This document shows positions 6,949 through 13,796 of a stretch of DNA of 13,796 nt, piece by piece. This stretch comes from Bacteroidales bacterium. Lineage in GTDB: Bacteria; Bacteroidota; Bacteroidia; Bacteroidales; Muribaculaceae. The notes below the pieces were generated by a model, which was not told where the DNA came from, did no database searches, and was given only the letters and a program-made list of their open reading frames with translations. Positions within the stretch are counted from its first letter, which is position 1. Every line of letters begins with the position of its first letter. The DNA lies in the NCBI GenBank assembly GCA_004552395.1, contig SFOK01000040.1, positions 1-13,796 on the forward strand, given 5' to 3'. A program made the translations under genes and the position numbers.

Positions 6949-7884
6949 TTATTGGTTGGGATCCTCCGGGTTGCGGATCTTCTCAAGACGCTCGGTGTCG
7001 GTGGGATAGATCGGCTGCAGGAGATTGTAGACATCGGTGCGCTCGGTCTCTCCGGCCTTGGAATATATGTTCACAAGCTCGTCGAGCTTGGCGTCGCGGA
7101 ACATGGAGAGAGCCACCGACATGGGTTGCGTCTGGTACACTTTCTGTATCGCGGAGAGCGACTCGGTGATCGCGGCCCTCCCCTTGTCGGGCGAGGTGAC
7201 CATCTGGTCGAGGCCCTGGCGGTGATACTGATACATCATGTTGCGTATGCCCGTTGTGGCCGGGTCGGTAAAGGCCGACAGCACGGCGCTGCGGTTCTTG
7301 GTGTCCTCGAAGGCGCGCCATCCGAGCTCGCCGCTCGACTGCGCCATCTGCACTATGGTGGCCATCTTGTCGAAGTAGGGCTGGCCGCCGAACTCGGCGA
7401 AGCTGTCGAAGTCGAGGGCCAGGAAGAGGTATGCGTAGTAGTTGAGGATCGCCGTGAGGTTCGATTCCCACGTGGACTCGTTGAAGACGAGCGGCTCGCC
7501 GAGACGGTATTCAAACTCCACTTTCGTGTCGCGGAAATTGAGCAGCGTGGTGGTGTAGGTGCTGTTGAACACGGGCCGGATCACCTGCACCTGGAGGTCG
7601 GCGGTGATCTTGTCGTCCTTGTATTCGCTCACGGTGAGGAAGAAATTGCACTCTATCTTCTCGTTGGGATAGAACTGCGTGTCGGTCCATTTGCGGTCGT
7701 TGAAATACTCCGATATGGCGGTTTGCAGCTCCTCGAAGACGCTCTTGTCGGCGCTTTCCACCTTCTGGGTGTTGATCTCCACAGTGACGTTGAGCTCCTG
7801 CGCGCGGGCCGGGACTATGGCTGCGAGCAGGGCTACGACGAACGGTAAGAGGTATCTGAGTCTATGCGGGGCGGAGAGTGTCAT
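6949..7884 (-). CDS. porD: PorD/DUF4835 family exported protein linked to type IX secretion
   Basis: I recognise this as the Bacteroidota DUF4835 family, annotated as type IX secretion system protein PorD; its biochemical role is not well defined. The 311 residues start with a clear signal peptide: basic MTLSAPHRLRY, hydrophobic LLPFVVALLAAIV, then cleavage at ARA|QELN (after Ala28). The mature protein is periplasmic or outer-membrane associated. Recognisable stretches are QELNVTVEINTQKVE at the mature N-terminus, WTDTQFYPNEKIECN, RDTKVEFEYRLGEPLVFNE, LNYYAYLFLALDFDSF and the near-terminal IYPTDTERLEKIRNPED. No transmembrane segment follows the signal. Its position between coaBC and recN is, to my knowledge, conserved across the phylum, which supports the call. 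The start lies in an (AT)n-rich leader 82 bp below coaBC. The gene name is less certain than the family. Confidence 0.85.
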   Translation of the reverse strand: MTLSAPHRLRYLLPFVVALLAAIVPARAQELNVTVEINTQKVESADKSVFEELQTAISEYFNDRKWTDTQFYPNEKIECNFFLTVSEYKDDKITADLQVQVIRPVFNSTYTTTLLNFRDTKVEFEYRLGEPLVFNESTWESNLTAILNYYAYLFLALDFDSFAEFGGQPYFDKMATIVQMAQSSGELGWRAFEDTKNRSAVLSAFTDPATTGIRNMMYQYHRQGLDQMVTSPDKGRAAITESLSAIQKVYQTQPMSVALSMFRDAKLDELVNIYSKAGETERTDVYNLLQPIYPTDTERLEKIRNPEDPNQ

Positions 7885-7966
7885 ATATATATGTATATTT
7901 TGTTCTGTAAGATTCTTAATGCGGGGTGCTTGCGGCGACCTTTAGTTGGGCCTATGCGGTGCGGGA

Positions 7967-9241
7967 TCACTTGCAGCTGCGGCAGAGCACGTCGGCTATG
8001 TCGGCCGCCACTTCGGTCTTGAGCTTGGCGCCGAAGGGATACACGGATCCGTCGGCTCCGAAGAGCGTTATCTTGTTGGTGGGCTTGCGGAATCCGGCCT
8101 CGGGGTCGCGCAGGGAGTTGAGCACTATCCAGTCCAGATTCTTGGCTTCCAGCTTCCTGCGGGCGTTCACCTCCTCGGAATCGGTCTCCAGGGCGAACCC
8201 CACGAGCGTCTGTCCGGGACGCTTCATGGCTCCGAGCGTAGCCGCTATGTCGGGATTGCGCACGAGCCTTAGGGTCATCTCCTCGGCTCCGGCGCGTTTC
8301 AGCTTCACATCGGAGACCTCTGCGGGCGCGTAGTCGGCCACAGCAGCCGAGAAGATTGCTATGTCGGTGTCGGCGAACTCGGCTTTGGCCGCTTCGCACA
8401 TCTGCCGTGCCGACGTCACGTCGATACGGCGTATGTCGCCCTCGGGTGTGGGCAGCTCCACGGGTCCGGCCACAAGCGTCACACTCGCTCCGCGGCGCGC
8501 GCACTCGGCGGCTAAGGCAAACCCCATGCGGCCTGACGAATAGTTACCGATAAAACGCACCGGGTCGATGTTTTCGTAAGTGGGGCCGGCCGTGATTAAG
8601 ATTTTTTTACCTTTCAGCGGCAGCAGTGCTTCGGCTTCGAGGGCGGCGAACCACCGGGCCATATACTCCACGATCCGCTCGGGCTCCTCCATGCGGCCCT
8701 TGCCGGTGAGCCCTGAGGCCAGGAAGCCGGCCTGCGGCTCTATGATCTCCACACCGTCGGCGCGGAGTGTCGCCACATTGCGCTGTGTCGACGGATGGGC
8801 CCACATATCCAGGTCCATGGCGGGGGCGGCAAACACCTGTTCCTTGGCCGAGAGATAGGTGGTCACAAGCATATTGTCGGCCACACCGCAGGCCATCTTG
8901 CCTATGGTGGAGGCTGTGGCGGGCGCTATGATCATGGCGTCGGCCCATAGGCCCAGGTCCACATGGGAATGCCACTCGCCGGTGTTGGCGGTGAAGAACT
9001 CGCTCACCACCGGACGCCCGCTCAGGGCCGACAGCGTCACGGGTGTGATGAACTCTTTGCCTGCCGGTGTGATCACCACCTGCACCTCGGCGCCTGCCTT
9101 GCGGAGAAGCCGAAGCAGCATAGCCGACTTGTAAGCCGCTATGCCGCCGCATATTCCGAGCACTATGTTCTTCCCTTTCAGGGGCGAGTCGGCGGCGCCC
9201 TGCGGTGCTCCCGCTCCGGCCGCGCTCCGGTTTTCTGCCAT
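7967..9241 (-). CDS. coaBC: Bifunctional phosphopantothenoylcysteine decarboxylase / phosphopantothenate-cysteine ligase
   Basis: The enzyme carries out two consecutive steps of coenzyme A synthesis in the cytosol: joining 4'-phosphopantothenate to cysteine, then FMN-dependent decarboxylation to 4'-phosphopantetheine. In the 424 residues the N-terminal flavoprotein CoaC half (about 22-205) has GICGGIAAYKS (29-39), catalytic-type His93 in SHVDLG, PATASTIGKMACGVADN and PAMDLDMW (140-147). The C-terminal CoaB half (from about 211) has ITAGPTYENIDPVRFIGNYSSGRMG (from 216) and FSAAVADYAP. Two residues that are catalytic in E. coli Dfp differ: Asn of PAMNxxMW is Asp143, and Cys of the ACG-GRM flap is Ser176 in ASGLTGKGRM. 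I believe both changes are common in Bacteroidota, so this is probably a functional lineage variant. The start adds about 20 low-complexity residues before the domain; a slightly later start is possible. It lies 72 bp below the exonuclease gene. Confidence 0.95.
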   Translation of the reverse strand: MAENRSAAGAGAPQGAADSPLKGKNIVLGICGGIAAYKSAMLLRLLRKAGAEVQVVITPAGKEFITPVTLSALSGRPVVSEFFTANTGEWHSHVDLGLWADAMIIAPATASTIGKMACGVADNMLVTTYLSAKEQVFAAPAMDLDMWAHPSTQRNVATLRADGVEIIEPQAGFLASGLTGKGRMEEPERIVEYMARWFAALEAEALLPLKGKKILITAGPTYENIDPVRFIGNYSSGRMGFALAAECARRGASVTLVAGPVELPTPEGDIRRIDVTSARQMCEAAKAEFADTDIAIFSAAVADYAPAEVSDVKLKRAGAEEMTLRLVRNPDIAATLGAMKRPGQTLVGFALETDSEEVNARRKLEAKNLDWIVLNSLRDPEAGFRKPTNKITLFGADGSVYPFGAKLKTEVAADIADVLCRSCK

Positions 9242-9313
9242 GTAATATATGCTTTCTGAGCAGAGGGGCCGTCGGTTCTCTCCGGGGCCGTCTGCCGTTT
9301 TATCTTTGTTCCG

Positions 9314-10099
9314 TTACTTTTTCCTGGCTGCCTGGACCTCGGAGTAGAGGGCCACAAGCACATCCTTGGTATCCTTGGGGAAATCGCCCTGCATCATCCA
9401 GGAGAAATACTGTGGCTCGCGGGTCAACACATCTTTCACGGCTTTCCCTTTGTGCTTGCCGAAGTTGAAGACTATCTCGTCGTCGGCATTGTAGGAGAAG
9501 CGGCCGGAGAGGTCCACATTGTTGTTCTGGTTCGAGAAGCGGGCCAGCTTCTCTATATCGTTGTCGAACTTGTCGGTGTGGGGATAACGGTCGAGCTGCG
9601 CCATGAGCACATCGTAAGTGGCGCGGGTGTCGTTGAGCGCGTGGTGCGCGTCGCTGAACTCGGAGCCGCAGTAGAACTTGTGGGCGGCCGCAAGGGTGCG
9701 CGGCTCCATCTTGTGGTAGATGGTCTGCACATCCACAAACTTATGGTCGATGGTGCGGAAATTCACTCCGGCACGCGAGAACTCCTGCATGAGCAGGGGC
9801 ACATCGAAGCGAGAGGAGTTGAAGCCGGCTATGTCGGCGCCGTCGAATATAGCGAACACTTTGTCAGCTATCTCCTCGAAGCGCGGGCAGAAGGCCACGG
9901 CCTCGTCGGTGATTCCGTGCACTGCCGTGGACTCCGGGGGTATGGGGCGGCCGGGGTTGATCAGTATGCTCTCCTCCTCCTCGGTGCCGTCGGGCATCAC
10001 CTTGATGTATGCAAGCTCCACTATGCGGTCGTGCATCACATTGACGCCTGTCGTCTCCAGGTCGAAAAATACTATCGGTCGGGTCAGATTCAGTTTCAT
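9314..10099 (-). CDS. DnaQ-like 3'-5' exonuclease with ExoX-type C-terminal domain
   Basis: The product is a DEDDh-type exonuclease, often annotated as DNA polymerase III epsilon subunit. The catalytic domain (about 8-172) has all five residues: Asp13 and Glu15 in FFDLETTG, Asp99 in NSSRFDVPLL, and His152 and Asp157 in HHALNDTRATYD. Residues about 208-245 (FNFGKHKGKAVKDVL, then EPQYFSWMMQGDF) look like the small domain found at the C-terminus of ExoX-type nucleases. That region replaces the polymerase-binding tail of E. coli DnaQ, so whether this is the replicative proofreader or a separate repair nuclease is open. The gene starts 12 bp after the dnaN stop, which ties it to the sliding clamp, and coaBC follows. 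The 261 residues are complete. Confidence 0.9.
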   Translation of the reverse strand: MKLNLTRPIVFFDLETTGVNVMHDRIVELAYIKVMPDGTEEEESILINPGRPIPPESTAVHGITDEAVAFCPRFEEIADKVFAIFDGADIAGFNSSRFDVPLLMQEFSRAGVNFRTIDHKFVDVQTIYHKMEPRTLAAAHKFYCGSEFSDAHHALNDTRATYDVLMAQLDRYPHTDKFDNDIEKLARFSNQNNNVDLSGRFSYNADDEIVFNFGKHKGKAVKDVLTREPQYFSWMMQGDFPKDTKDVLVALYSEVQAARKK

Positions 10100-10111
10100 C
10101 GGGACAACGCT

Positions 10112-11281
10112 TTAATAGTCCACTACCTGCATAGGCATCAGAAGCATCACCACATCCTCGCCCTCCTTGGGCTCGGCCGGCATGAACACTCCCGCGCGTC
10201 CGGGATCGGAGAGCGTGAGCTTCACTTCGTCGCACTTGATGTTGTTGAGCTCGTCGATCAGATAGTTGGCGTTGAATCCGATCGTCATAGGCTCCCCTTC
10301 GTAGACGCAGGAGACCTTCTCCTCGGCGGCTGTGGAATAATCCACATCCTGGGCCACGAGTGTGATGGAGTCCTGCTCTATCACCATCTTGACCAGGAAC
10401 GATGCCTGCGAGGCGAACAGGGCCACACGGCGCGCCGCAGTGAGCAGCGAGACGCGGTCCACGTTCAGCTTGTAGGGGTTCTCCCTCGGTATCACACGGT
10501 TATAGTTGGGATAGCGGCCTATGATGAAGCGGCACGCTATGGTGTAGGTGGCGAAACGGAAGGTGGCGTTCTTGTCGTAGATCTCCACCTCGATGTCGGC
10601 GTCGTCCTTGCTGATGAGGTTGCGCAGAATACCGGCGGGCTTCGGCGGCATGATGAACGAGCAGCTCACACCGGGATTCGCCTCGGTATTGGTGTAGCGC
10701 ACGAGCTTGTGGGTGTCCGTGGTCACGAACACTATGCCGGGGATCTTGCTGTCTTCCTGACCCTCCATGGCGCCCTCTTTCAGCGGGCAGATATCCCAGT
10801 AGACACCGGTCATGGTGGGGCGGATTGTCTCCAGACTCGCCGCGAAGAGTGTGTTGTCGATACCTTTCTGCACTATCTGCGCGGGGATCGTGAAGCGGGC
10901 GGCGTCGCCCTCGTAGTTGCCGAGCTCGGGATACTCGTTGCCGTTCACACCCATGAAGACGAAGTGGCCGTTGAGAAAACGGATATCCACCTCGAAGGTC
11001 TCATCGTTGACGCTGATCTCGAGTGGCTGGCCGGGAAGCTCCTTGAGGGTGTCGAGCAGACGCTTGGCGTTCACAGCCACGCGCCCTTCGCCCTCCTGCT
11101 CGGTCACATCCACAGTCGCCGTGATGGTGTTCTCCTGATCGGAACCGGTGATGGTGAGCACATTGTTGCTCACCGAAAGCAGGAAGTTGTCGAGGATGCT
11201 CAGGGCATTCTTGCTGTTTATGATTCTGCTCACTGCGCTCAGCTGCTGGAGCAGAAGTTTGCTTGCGACATTGAATTTCAT
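10112..11281 (-). CDS. dnaN: DNA polymerase III beta subunit (sliding clamp)
   Basis: The clamp is a ring-shaped dimer that tethers DNA polymerases and repair proteins to DNA. The 389-residue chain has the three repeated clamp domains, about 1-125, 130-250 and 255-389. It opens MKFNVASKLLLQQLSAVSRII, contains LLDTLKELPGQPLEI near 94-108, and ends in VVMLLMPMQVVDY, the usual MPM-type C-terminal strand that lines the partner-binding pocket. It is somewhat longer than the roughly 370-residue norm. Part of the excess is a charged loop in domain 2 (KEGAMEGQEDSKIPG), which may be a lineage insertion. It sits second in the cluster after the gamma carbonic anhydrase (52-bp gap) and is closely followed by the exonuclease gene. 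dnaA is not adjacent in this window. Confidence 0.97.
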   Translation of the reverse strand: MKFNVASKLLLQQLSAVSRIINSKNALSILDNFLLSVSNNVLTITGSDQENTITATVDVTEQEGEGRVAVNAKRLLDTLKELPGQPLEISVNDETFEVDIRFLNGHFVFMGVNGNEYPELGNYEGDAARFTIPAQIVQKGIDNTLFAASLETIRPTMTGVYWDICPLKEGAMEGQEDSKIPGIVFVTTDTHKLVRYTNTEANPGVSCSFIMPPKPAGILRNLISKDDADIEVEIYDKNATFRFATYTIACRFIIGRYPNYNRVIPRENPYKLNVDRVSLLTAARRVALFASQASFLVKMVIEQDSITLVAQDVDYSTAAEEKVSCVYEGEPMTIGFNANYLIDELNNIKCDEVKLTLSDPGRAGVFMPAEPKEGEDVVMLLMPMQVVDY

Positions 11282-11333
11282 ATGCTGAAGTCTCTTGTTT
11301 GCTTGTTGGTATATTTATGCGGACAGCGGCGCC

Positions 11334-11885
11334 TCAGGCCTGGAACTGTTCGGGCGCGCCGGGATTCTCGGCCGGATCGTACCATGTGGAGTACATCAGA
11401 TAGTTGCGAGCTATCTTCTGATTCATCTCGCGGGCCTTCTCGGGCTCGACCATCTTCACGAACTTGGCCGGTGCACCCGCCCACATCTCGTGAGGACCTA
11501 TCTTGGTGCGGGAAAGCACCACTGAACCGGCGGCCACGAGGGCACCTTCGCCCACCTCGGCATCATCCATCACCACGGCTCCCATACCTATCAGCGCCAG
11601 ATCGTGGATCTTAGCGCCGTGGATCGTAACATTGTGGCCTATGGAGACATCGTTGCCGATCTCGATGGTCGATTTTTCATAGAGCGTGTGGAGCACGGAG
11701 CCGTCCTGGATATTGACGCGGTCCCCGATCGTGATGGTATTCACATCGCCGCGCAGCACGGTCGAAAACCAGATGCTGCACTCCTCGCCTATCGTCACAT
11801 CGCCTACTATCACTGCATTGGCGGCCAAAAAGCAGCCTTTGCCTATCTTGGGGGTGAATCCCCTCACTGTCTGTATGATTGCCAC
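11334..11885 (-). CDS. Gamma-class carbonic anhydrase-like left-handed beta-helix protein
   Basis: This is a trimeric left-handed beta-helix protein of the gamma carbonic anhydrase/YrdA group, built from hexapeptide repeats (for example VIVGDVTIGEECSIW and IEIGNDVSIGHNVTIHG). With the start chosen here it has 183 residues, close to the family norm. The three zinc-ligand histidines are present: His66 (NIQDGSVLH), His84 and His89 (SIGHNVTIHG), as are Arg45 and Asp47 (VLRGD) and Gln60. The acidic proton-shuttle loop of the archaeal Cam enzyme is missing, as in most bacterial YrdA-like members, so anhydrase activity is plausible but not proven. I chose the GTG at 11885 (MAIIQTVRGFTPKIG) because no in-frame ATG lies near. 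The frame stays open to an ATG at 12026, but that would overlap pepP and add a Pro-rich, non-homologous tail. Confidence 0.9.
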   Translation of the reverse strand: MAIIQTVRGFTPKIGKGCFLAANAVIVGDVTIGEECSIWFSTVLRGDVNTITIGDRVNIQDGSVLHTLYEKSTIEIGNDVSIGHNVTIHGAKIHDLALIGMGAVVMDDAEVGEGALVAAGSVVLSRTKIGPHEMWAGAPAKFVKMVEPEKAREMNQKIARNYLMYSTWYDPAENPGAPEQFQA

Positions 11886-11954
11886 TGTCGTATACTGTTT
11901 ATATCTTTCTTTGATCGGGAAGAGAGCTTTATCCTCGGGGAGAGAGAAAATGGG

Positions 11955-11985
11955 TTCCGGAGGAGGTTTCGCCCTCGCTCCGGAA
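11955..11985 (-). terminator. Strong hairpin downstream of pepP
   Basis: A perfect 8-bp inverted repeat (TTCCGGAG/CTCCGGAA, 11955-11962 with 11978-11985) encloses a further 4-bp stem (GAGG/CCTC) with one bulged base and a 6-nt loop. On the minus strand it lies 10 bp after the pepP stop and is followed by a pyrimidine-rich stretch (CCCATTTTCTCTC). It could end or attenuate pepP transcription before the carbonic anhydrase gene. The T tract is imperfect, so read-through is possible. Confidence 0.6.
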
Positions 11986-11994
11986 AGATCGGTT

Positions 11995-13791
11995 TTATCT
12001 GCGGAGAGGCTCGGTCTTGGCGGCAAGCCAGGCGGCCTCCTCTGAGTTCAGATACGGTGTGAGGCGACTGCGCACCTCTTTGTGGTATGCGTTGACCCAG
12101 TCGATCTCTTTGTCGCTCATGATCGAGGTGTCGAAGAGCGTCAGGTCGAACGGGAAGAGCGTCACGGTGCGGAAGCGGTAGAACGGACCGAACTCGGTGG
12201 TCTCGGCAGGCACGGTGACTATCAGGTTCTCGCAGCGTATGCCGTAGCGGCCGGCCAAATAGATGCCGGGCTCGTTGCTCGTGACCATACCCGGCTCCAT
12301 CGGTGTCGGGTTGATGTTGAGGCGGATATTCTGCGGACCCTCGTGGCAGTTGATGAAGAAGCCTACGCCGTGGCCTGTGCCGTGATAGTAAGCCTTGCCT
12401 TCGTTCCAGAGGAACTGACGGGCCAGCACGTCGAGCTGATGGCCTGTGGTGCCGGCGGGGAACTCCTGTGTGCCGAGCGCTATGTGTCCCTTCATCACCA
12501 GTGTGAAGTCGTGGCGCATCTCGGCGGTAGGAGTGCCTATCGCTATGGTGCGGGTTATGTCGGTGGTGCCGAGCTTATACTGGCCGCCCGAATCCACAAG
12601 CAGAAGGCCGTTACCCTCTATTACCACATCCGACGCCTCGTCTGCCTCGTAGTGCACAATGGCGCCGTGGGCGTTGAAACCTATGATCGGCGCGAAACTC
12701 TCGTCCACACAGTCGGGGTCGCTCAGACGCAGCGCACGCAGACGTTTGCCGAGTTCCACCTCGGTGAGCTTGCCGGTGGGCAGCTCCTTCTCTATCATCA
12801 TGAAGAACTTGACAAGCGCCACACCGTCCTTCTCCATGGCTTTGTCCAGACTGCTGAGCATCTGTGCATTCTTGATACTCTTGAGCTTGGCCACACCGGC
12901 GCCGCCGAACACTGCCGTGCAGCTCAGCGAGTCGTAGAGTGTGCGCGACGTCTTGTCGGGGTCGAGAAGCACGCGGGTCTCCTTGGGAAGCGCGCCGGCG
13001 AAGTCGAACACTTCGTCGTAGGGGCGCACTGCGATACGGTATTTGTCGAGATGAGCCTTCACCTCGTCGGTCAGCTTCTCGGCGTCGATGAATAGGATAC
13101 GCTCCGACGGCGAGAGGTAAAGGTAGCTCACGAATATGGGGCTGAAAGCTATGTCGCCTGCGGTTCGCAGGTTCGTAGCCCAGGCTATGTCGTCGAGCGA
13201 AGAGAGCATCACGGCGTTGGCCAGTTCACTCTTCACCTGCTCAAGCATACGCTCTATCTTGGAATCCACACTCTCGCCCACGATCGACTCGTCGTGAACG
13301 AAGAGCTTGTTGAGCGGACGGTTCGGACGGTTCGGATTGATACGGTCAAACGGCGTATAGTCGGCTCTGAACTTCACGCCATTGTCGCGGAGCTCCTGCT
13401 CGATGCGCTGAGCCTGCGAGATAGAGAATGTAGTGCCGTCCACACCCACGGTCTGACCGGCCTTGGTATGCTCGGTGACCCAGTCCACGAGGTCCACGGC
13501 ACCGGGGCCATCCTCCTCCATCATCTTGAAACCGGTCCCCTCAAGCTGATCGGTGGCCTGAAGGAAATATCTCGAGTCGGTCCAGCAGAGAGCCTGATCC
13601 GGAGTAACCACAGCCGTGCCGTTTGTGCCGTTGGTCGACCAGAAGCCCGTGAGCCATTCTCGGTCCCGCCAGTGAGCCGGCGGGTTTTCGCTCTGATGAG
13701 CATCTGTACCGGTGATAATCACGAGGTCAATGCCGTGCTCCTTCATGTCGGAGCGCAGACGCTGCAGATATTCTTTCTGAATTTTTTCCAT
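11995..13791 (-). CDS. pepP: Xaa-Pro aminopeptidase (aminopeptidase P, M24 family)
   Basis: The enzyme removes an N-terminal residue from peptides with proline in second position, using two metal ions. The 598 residues match the long three-domain form, like animal XPNPEP1, rather than the roughly 440-residue E. coli PepP. Two creatinase-like N-terminal domains cover about 1-310 and the pita-bread catalytic domain about 315-535. Metal ligands are all present: Asp400 (LLLVDSGG), Asp411 (GTTDITRT), His474 (HGTGHGVG), Glu507 (SNEPGIY) and Glu521 (RCENLI). His470 and His483 flank the active site. A C-terminal cap finishes the protein. There is no signal peptide, so it is cytosolic. The ATG lies five bases from the window edge; the sequence MEKIQKEYLQRLRSDM looks like a true N-terminus, but a start farther upstream cannot be excluded. 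Confidence 0.96.
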   Translation of the reverse strand: MEKIQKEYLQRLRSDMKEHGIDLVIITGTDAHQSENPPAHWRDREWLTGFWSTNGTNGTAVVTPDQALCWTDSRYFLQATDQLEGTGFKMMEEDGPGAVDLVDWVTEHTKAGQTVGVDGTTFSISQAQRIEQELRDNGVKFRADYTPFDRINPNRPNRPLNKLFVHDESIVGESVDSKIERMLEQVKSELANAVMLSSLDDIAWATNLRTAGDIAFSPIFVSYLYLSPSERILFIDAEKLTDEVKAHLDKYRIAVRPYDEVFDFAGALPKETRVLLDPDKTSRTLYDSLSCTAVFGGAGVAKLKSIKNAQMLSSLDKAMEKDGVALVKFFMMIEKELPTGKLTEVELGKRLRALRLSDPDCVDESFAPIIGFNAHGAIVHYEADEASDVVIEGNGLLLVDSGGQYKLGTTDITRTIAIGTPTAEMRHDFTLVMKGHIALGTQEFPAGTTGHQLDVLARQFLWNEGKAYYHGTGHGVGFFINCHEGPQNIRLNINPTPMEPGMVTSNEPGIYLAGRYGIRCENLIVTVPAETTEFGPFYRFRTVTLFPFDLTLFDTSIMSDKEIDWVNAYHKEVRSRLTPYLNSEEAAWLAAKTEPLRR

Positions 13792-13796
13792 ATCAA

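Noticed and set aside
7882..7899. AT dinucleotide run at the porD start as a regulatory repeat.
   Set aside because: AT-rich leaders occur before most starts here (umuC, coaBC) and replace Shine-Dalgarno sites in this phylum; the run is short.
9452..11614. A 720-codon open frame on the plus strand, antisense to the exonuclease, dnaN and carbonic anhydrase genes.
   Set aside because: It crosses three well-supported genes and has a low-complexity His/Val/Leu-rich translation with no family resemblance.
11886..12026. 47-codon N-terminal extension of the carbonic anhydrase frame to an ATG inside pepP.
   Set aside because: The extension is Pro/Lys-rich, covers the hairpin and the pepP stop, and has no counterpart in the family; the GTG at 11885 gives a normal-length protein.

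Overview
The window looks like chromosomal core DNA of a GC-rich Bacteroidales bacterium, most likely near Muribaculaceae. The grounds are the gene content and order (dnaN, exonuclease, coaBC, porD, recN, rlmB), a type IX secretion gene of the PorD/DUF4835 family, start codons preceded by AT-rich leaders rather than Shine-Dalgarno sequences, and exact copies of the Bacteroidota -7 promoter box (TAnnTTTG). The family-level placement is inference from style and synteny, not from a marker search.

Layout. The left edge (1-466, minus) holds the N-terminal part of a BI-1/YccA membrane protein. A 313-bp AT-rich gap follows; it contains a striking 156-bp near-palindromic element (541-696). Next comes argS (minus) with a clear promoter just upstream. 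An SOS-type translesion pair follows: umuC (minus) and umuD (plus) are arranged head to head with only 29 bp between their start codons. From 4456 to the right end every gene is on the minus strand. In transcription order these are pepP, a gamma-class carbonic anhydrase, dnaN, a DEDDh exonuclease, coaBC, porD, recN and rlmB. Gaps from dnaN to rlmB range from 3 to 82 bp, which suggests one or a few long transcripts. A strong hairpin just after pepP probably separates it from the rest.

How the genes fit together. Several products act on DNA replication and repair: the sliding clamp, a proofreading-type exonuclease, RecN, and the Pol V-like UmuD/UmuC pair. Others are housekeeping: arginyl-tRNA synthetase, 23S rRNA 2'-O-methyltransferase, coenzyme A synthesis, X-Pro peptide trimming, and a gamma carbonic anhydrase. 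PorD is the one exported protein.

No tRNA, rRNA, CRISPR array, insertion sequence or phage gene was seen. The window does not contain an obvious new multi-gene system. The items most worth a second look are the 156-bp palindromic element, the compressed divergent umuC/umuD control region with a possibly leaderless umuD, and a CoaBC whose decarboxylase half lacks two residues that are catalytic in E. coli.
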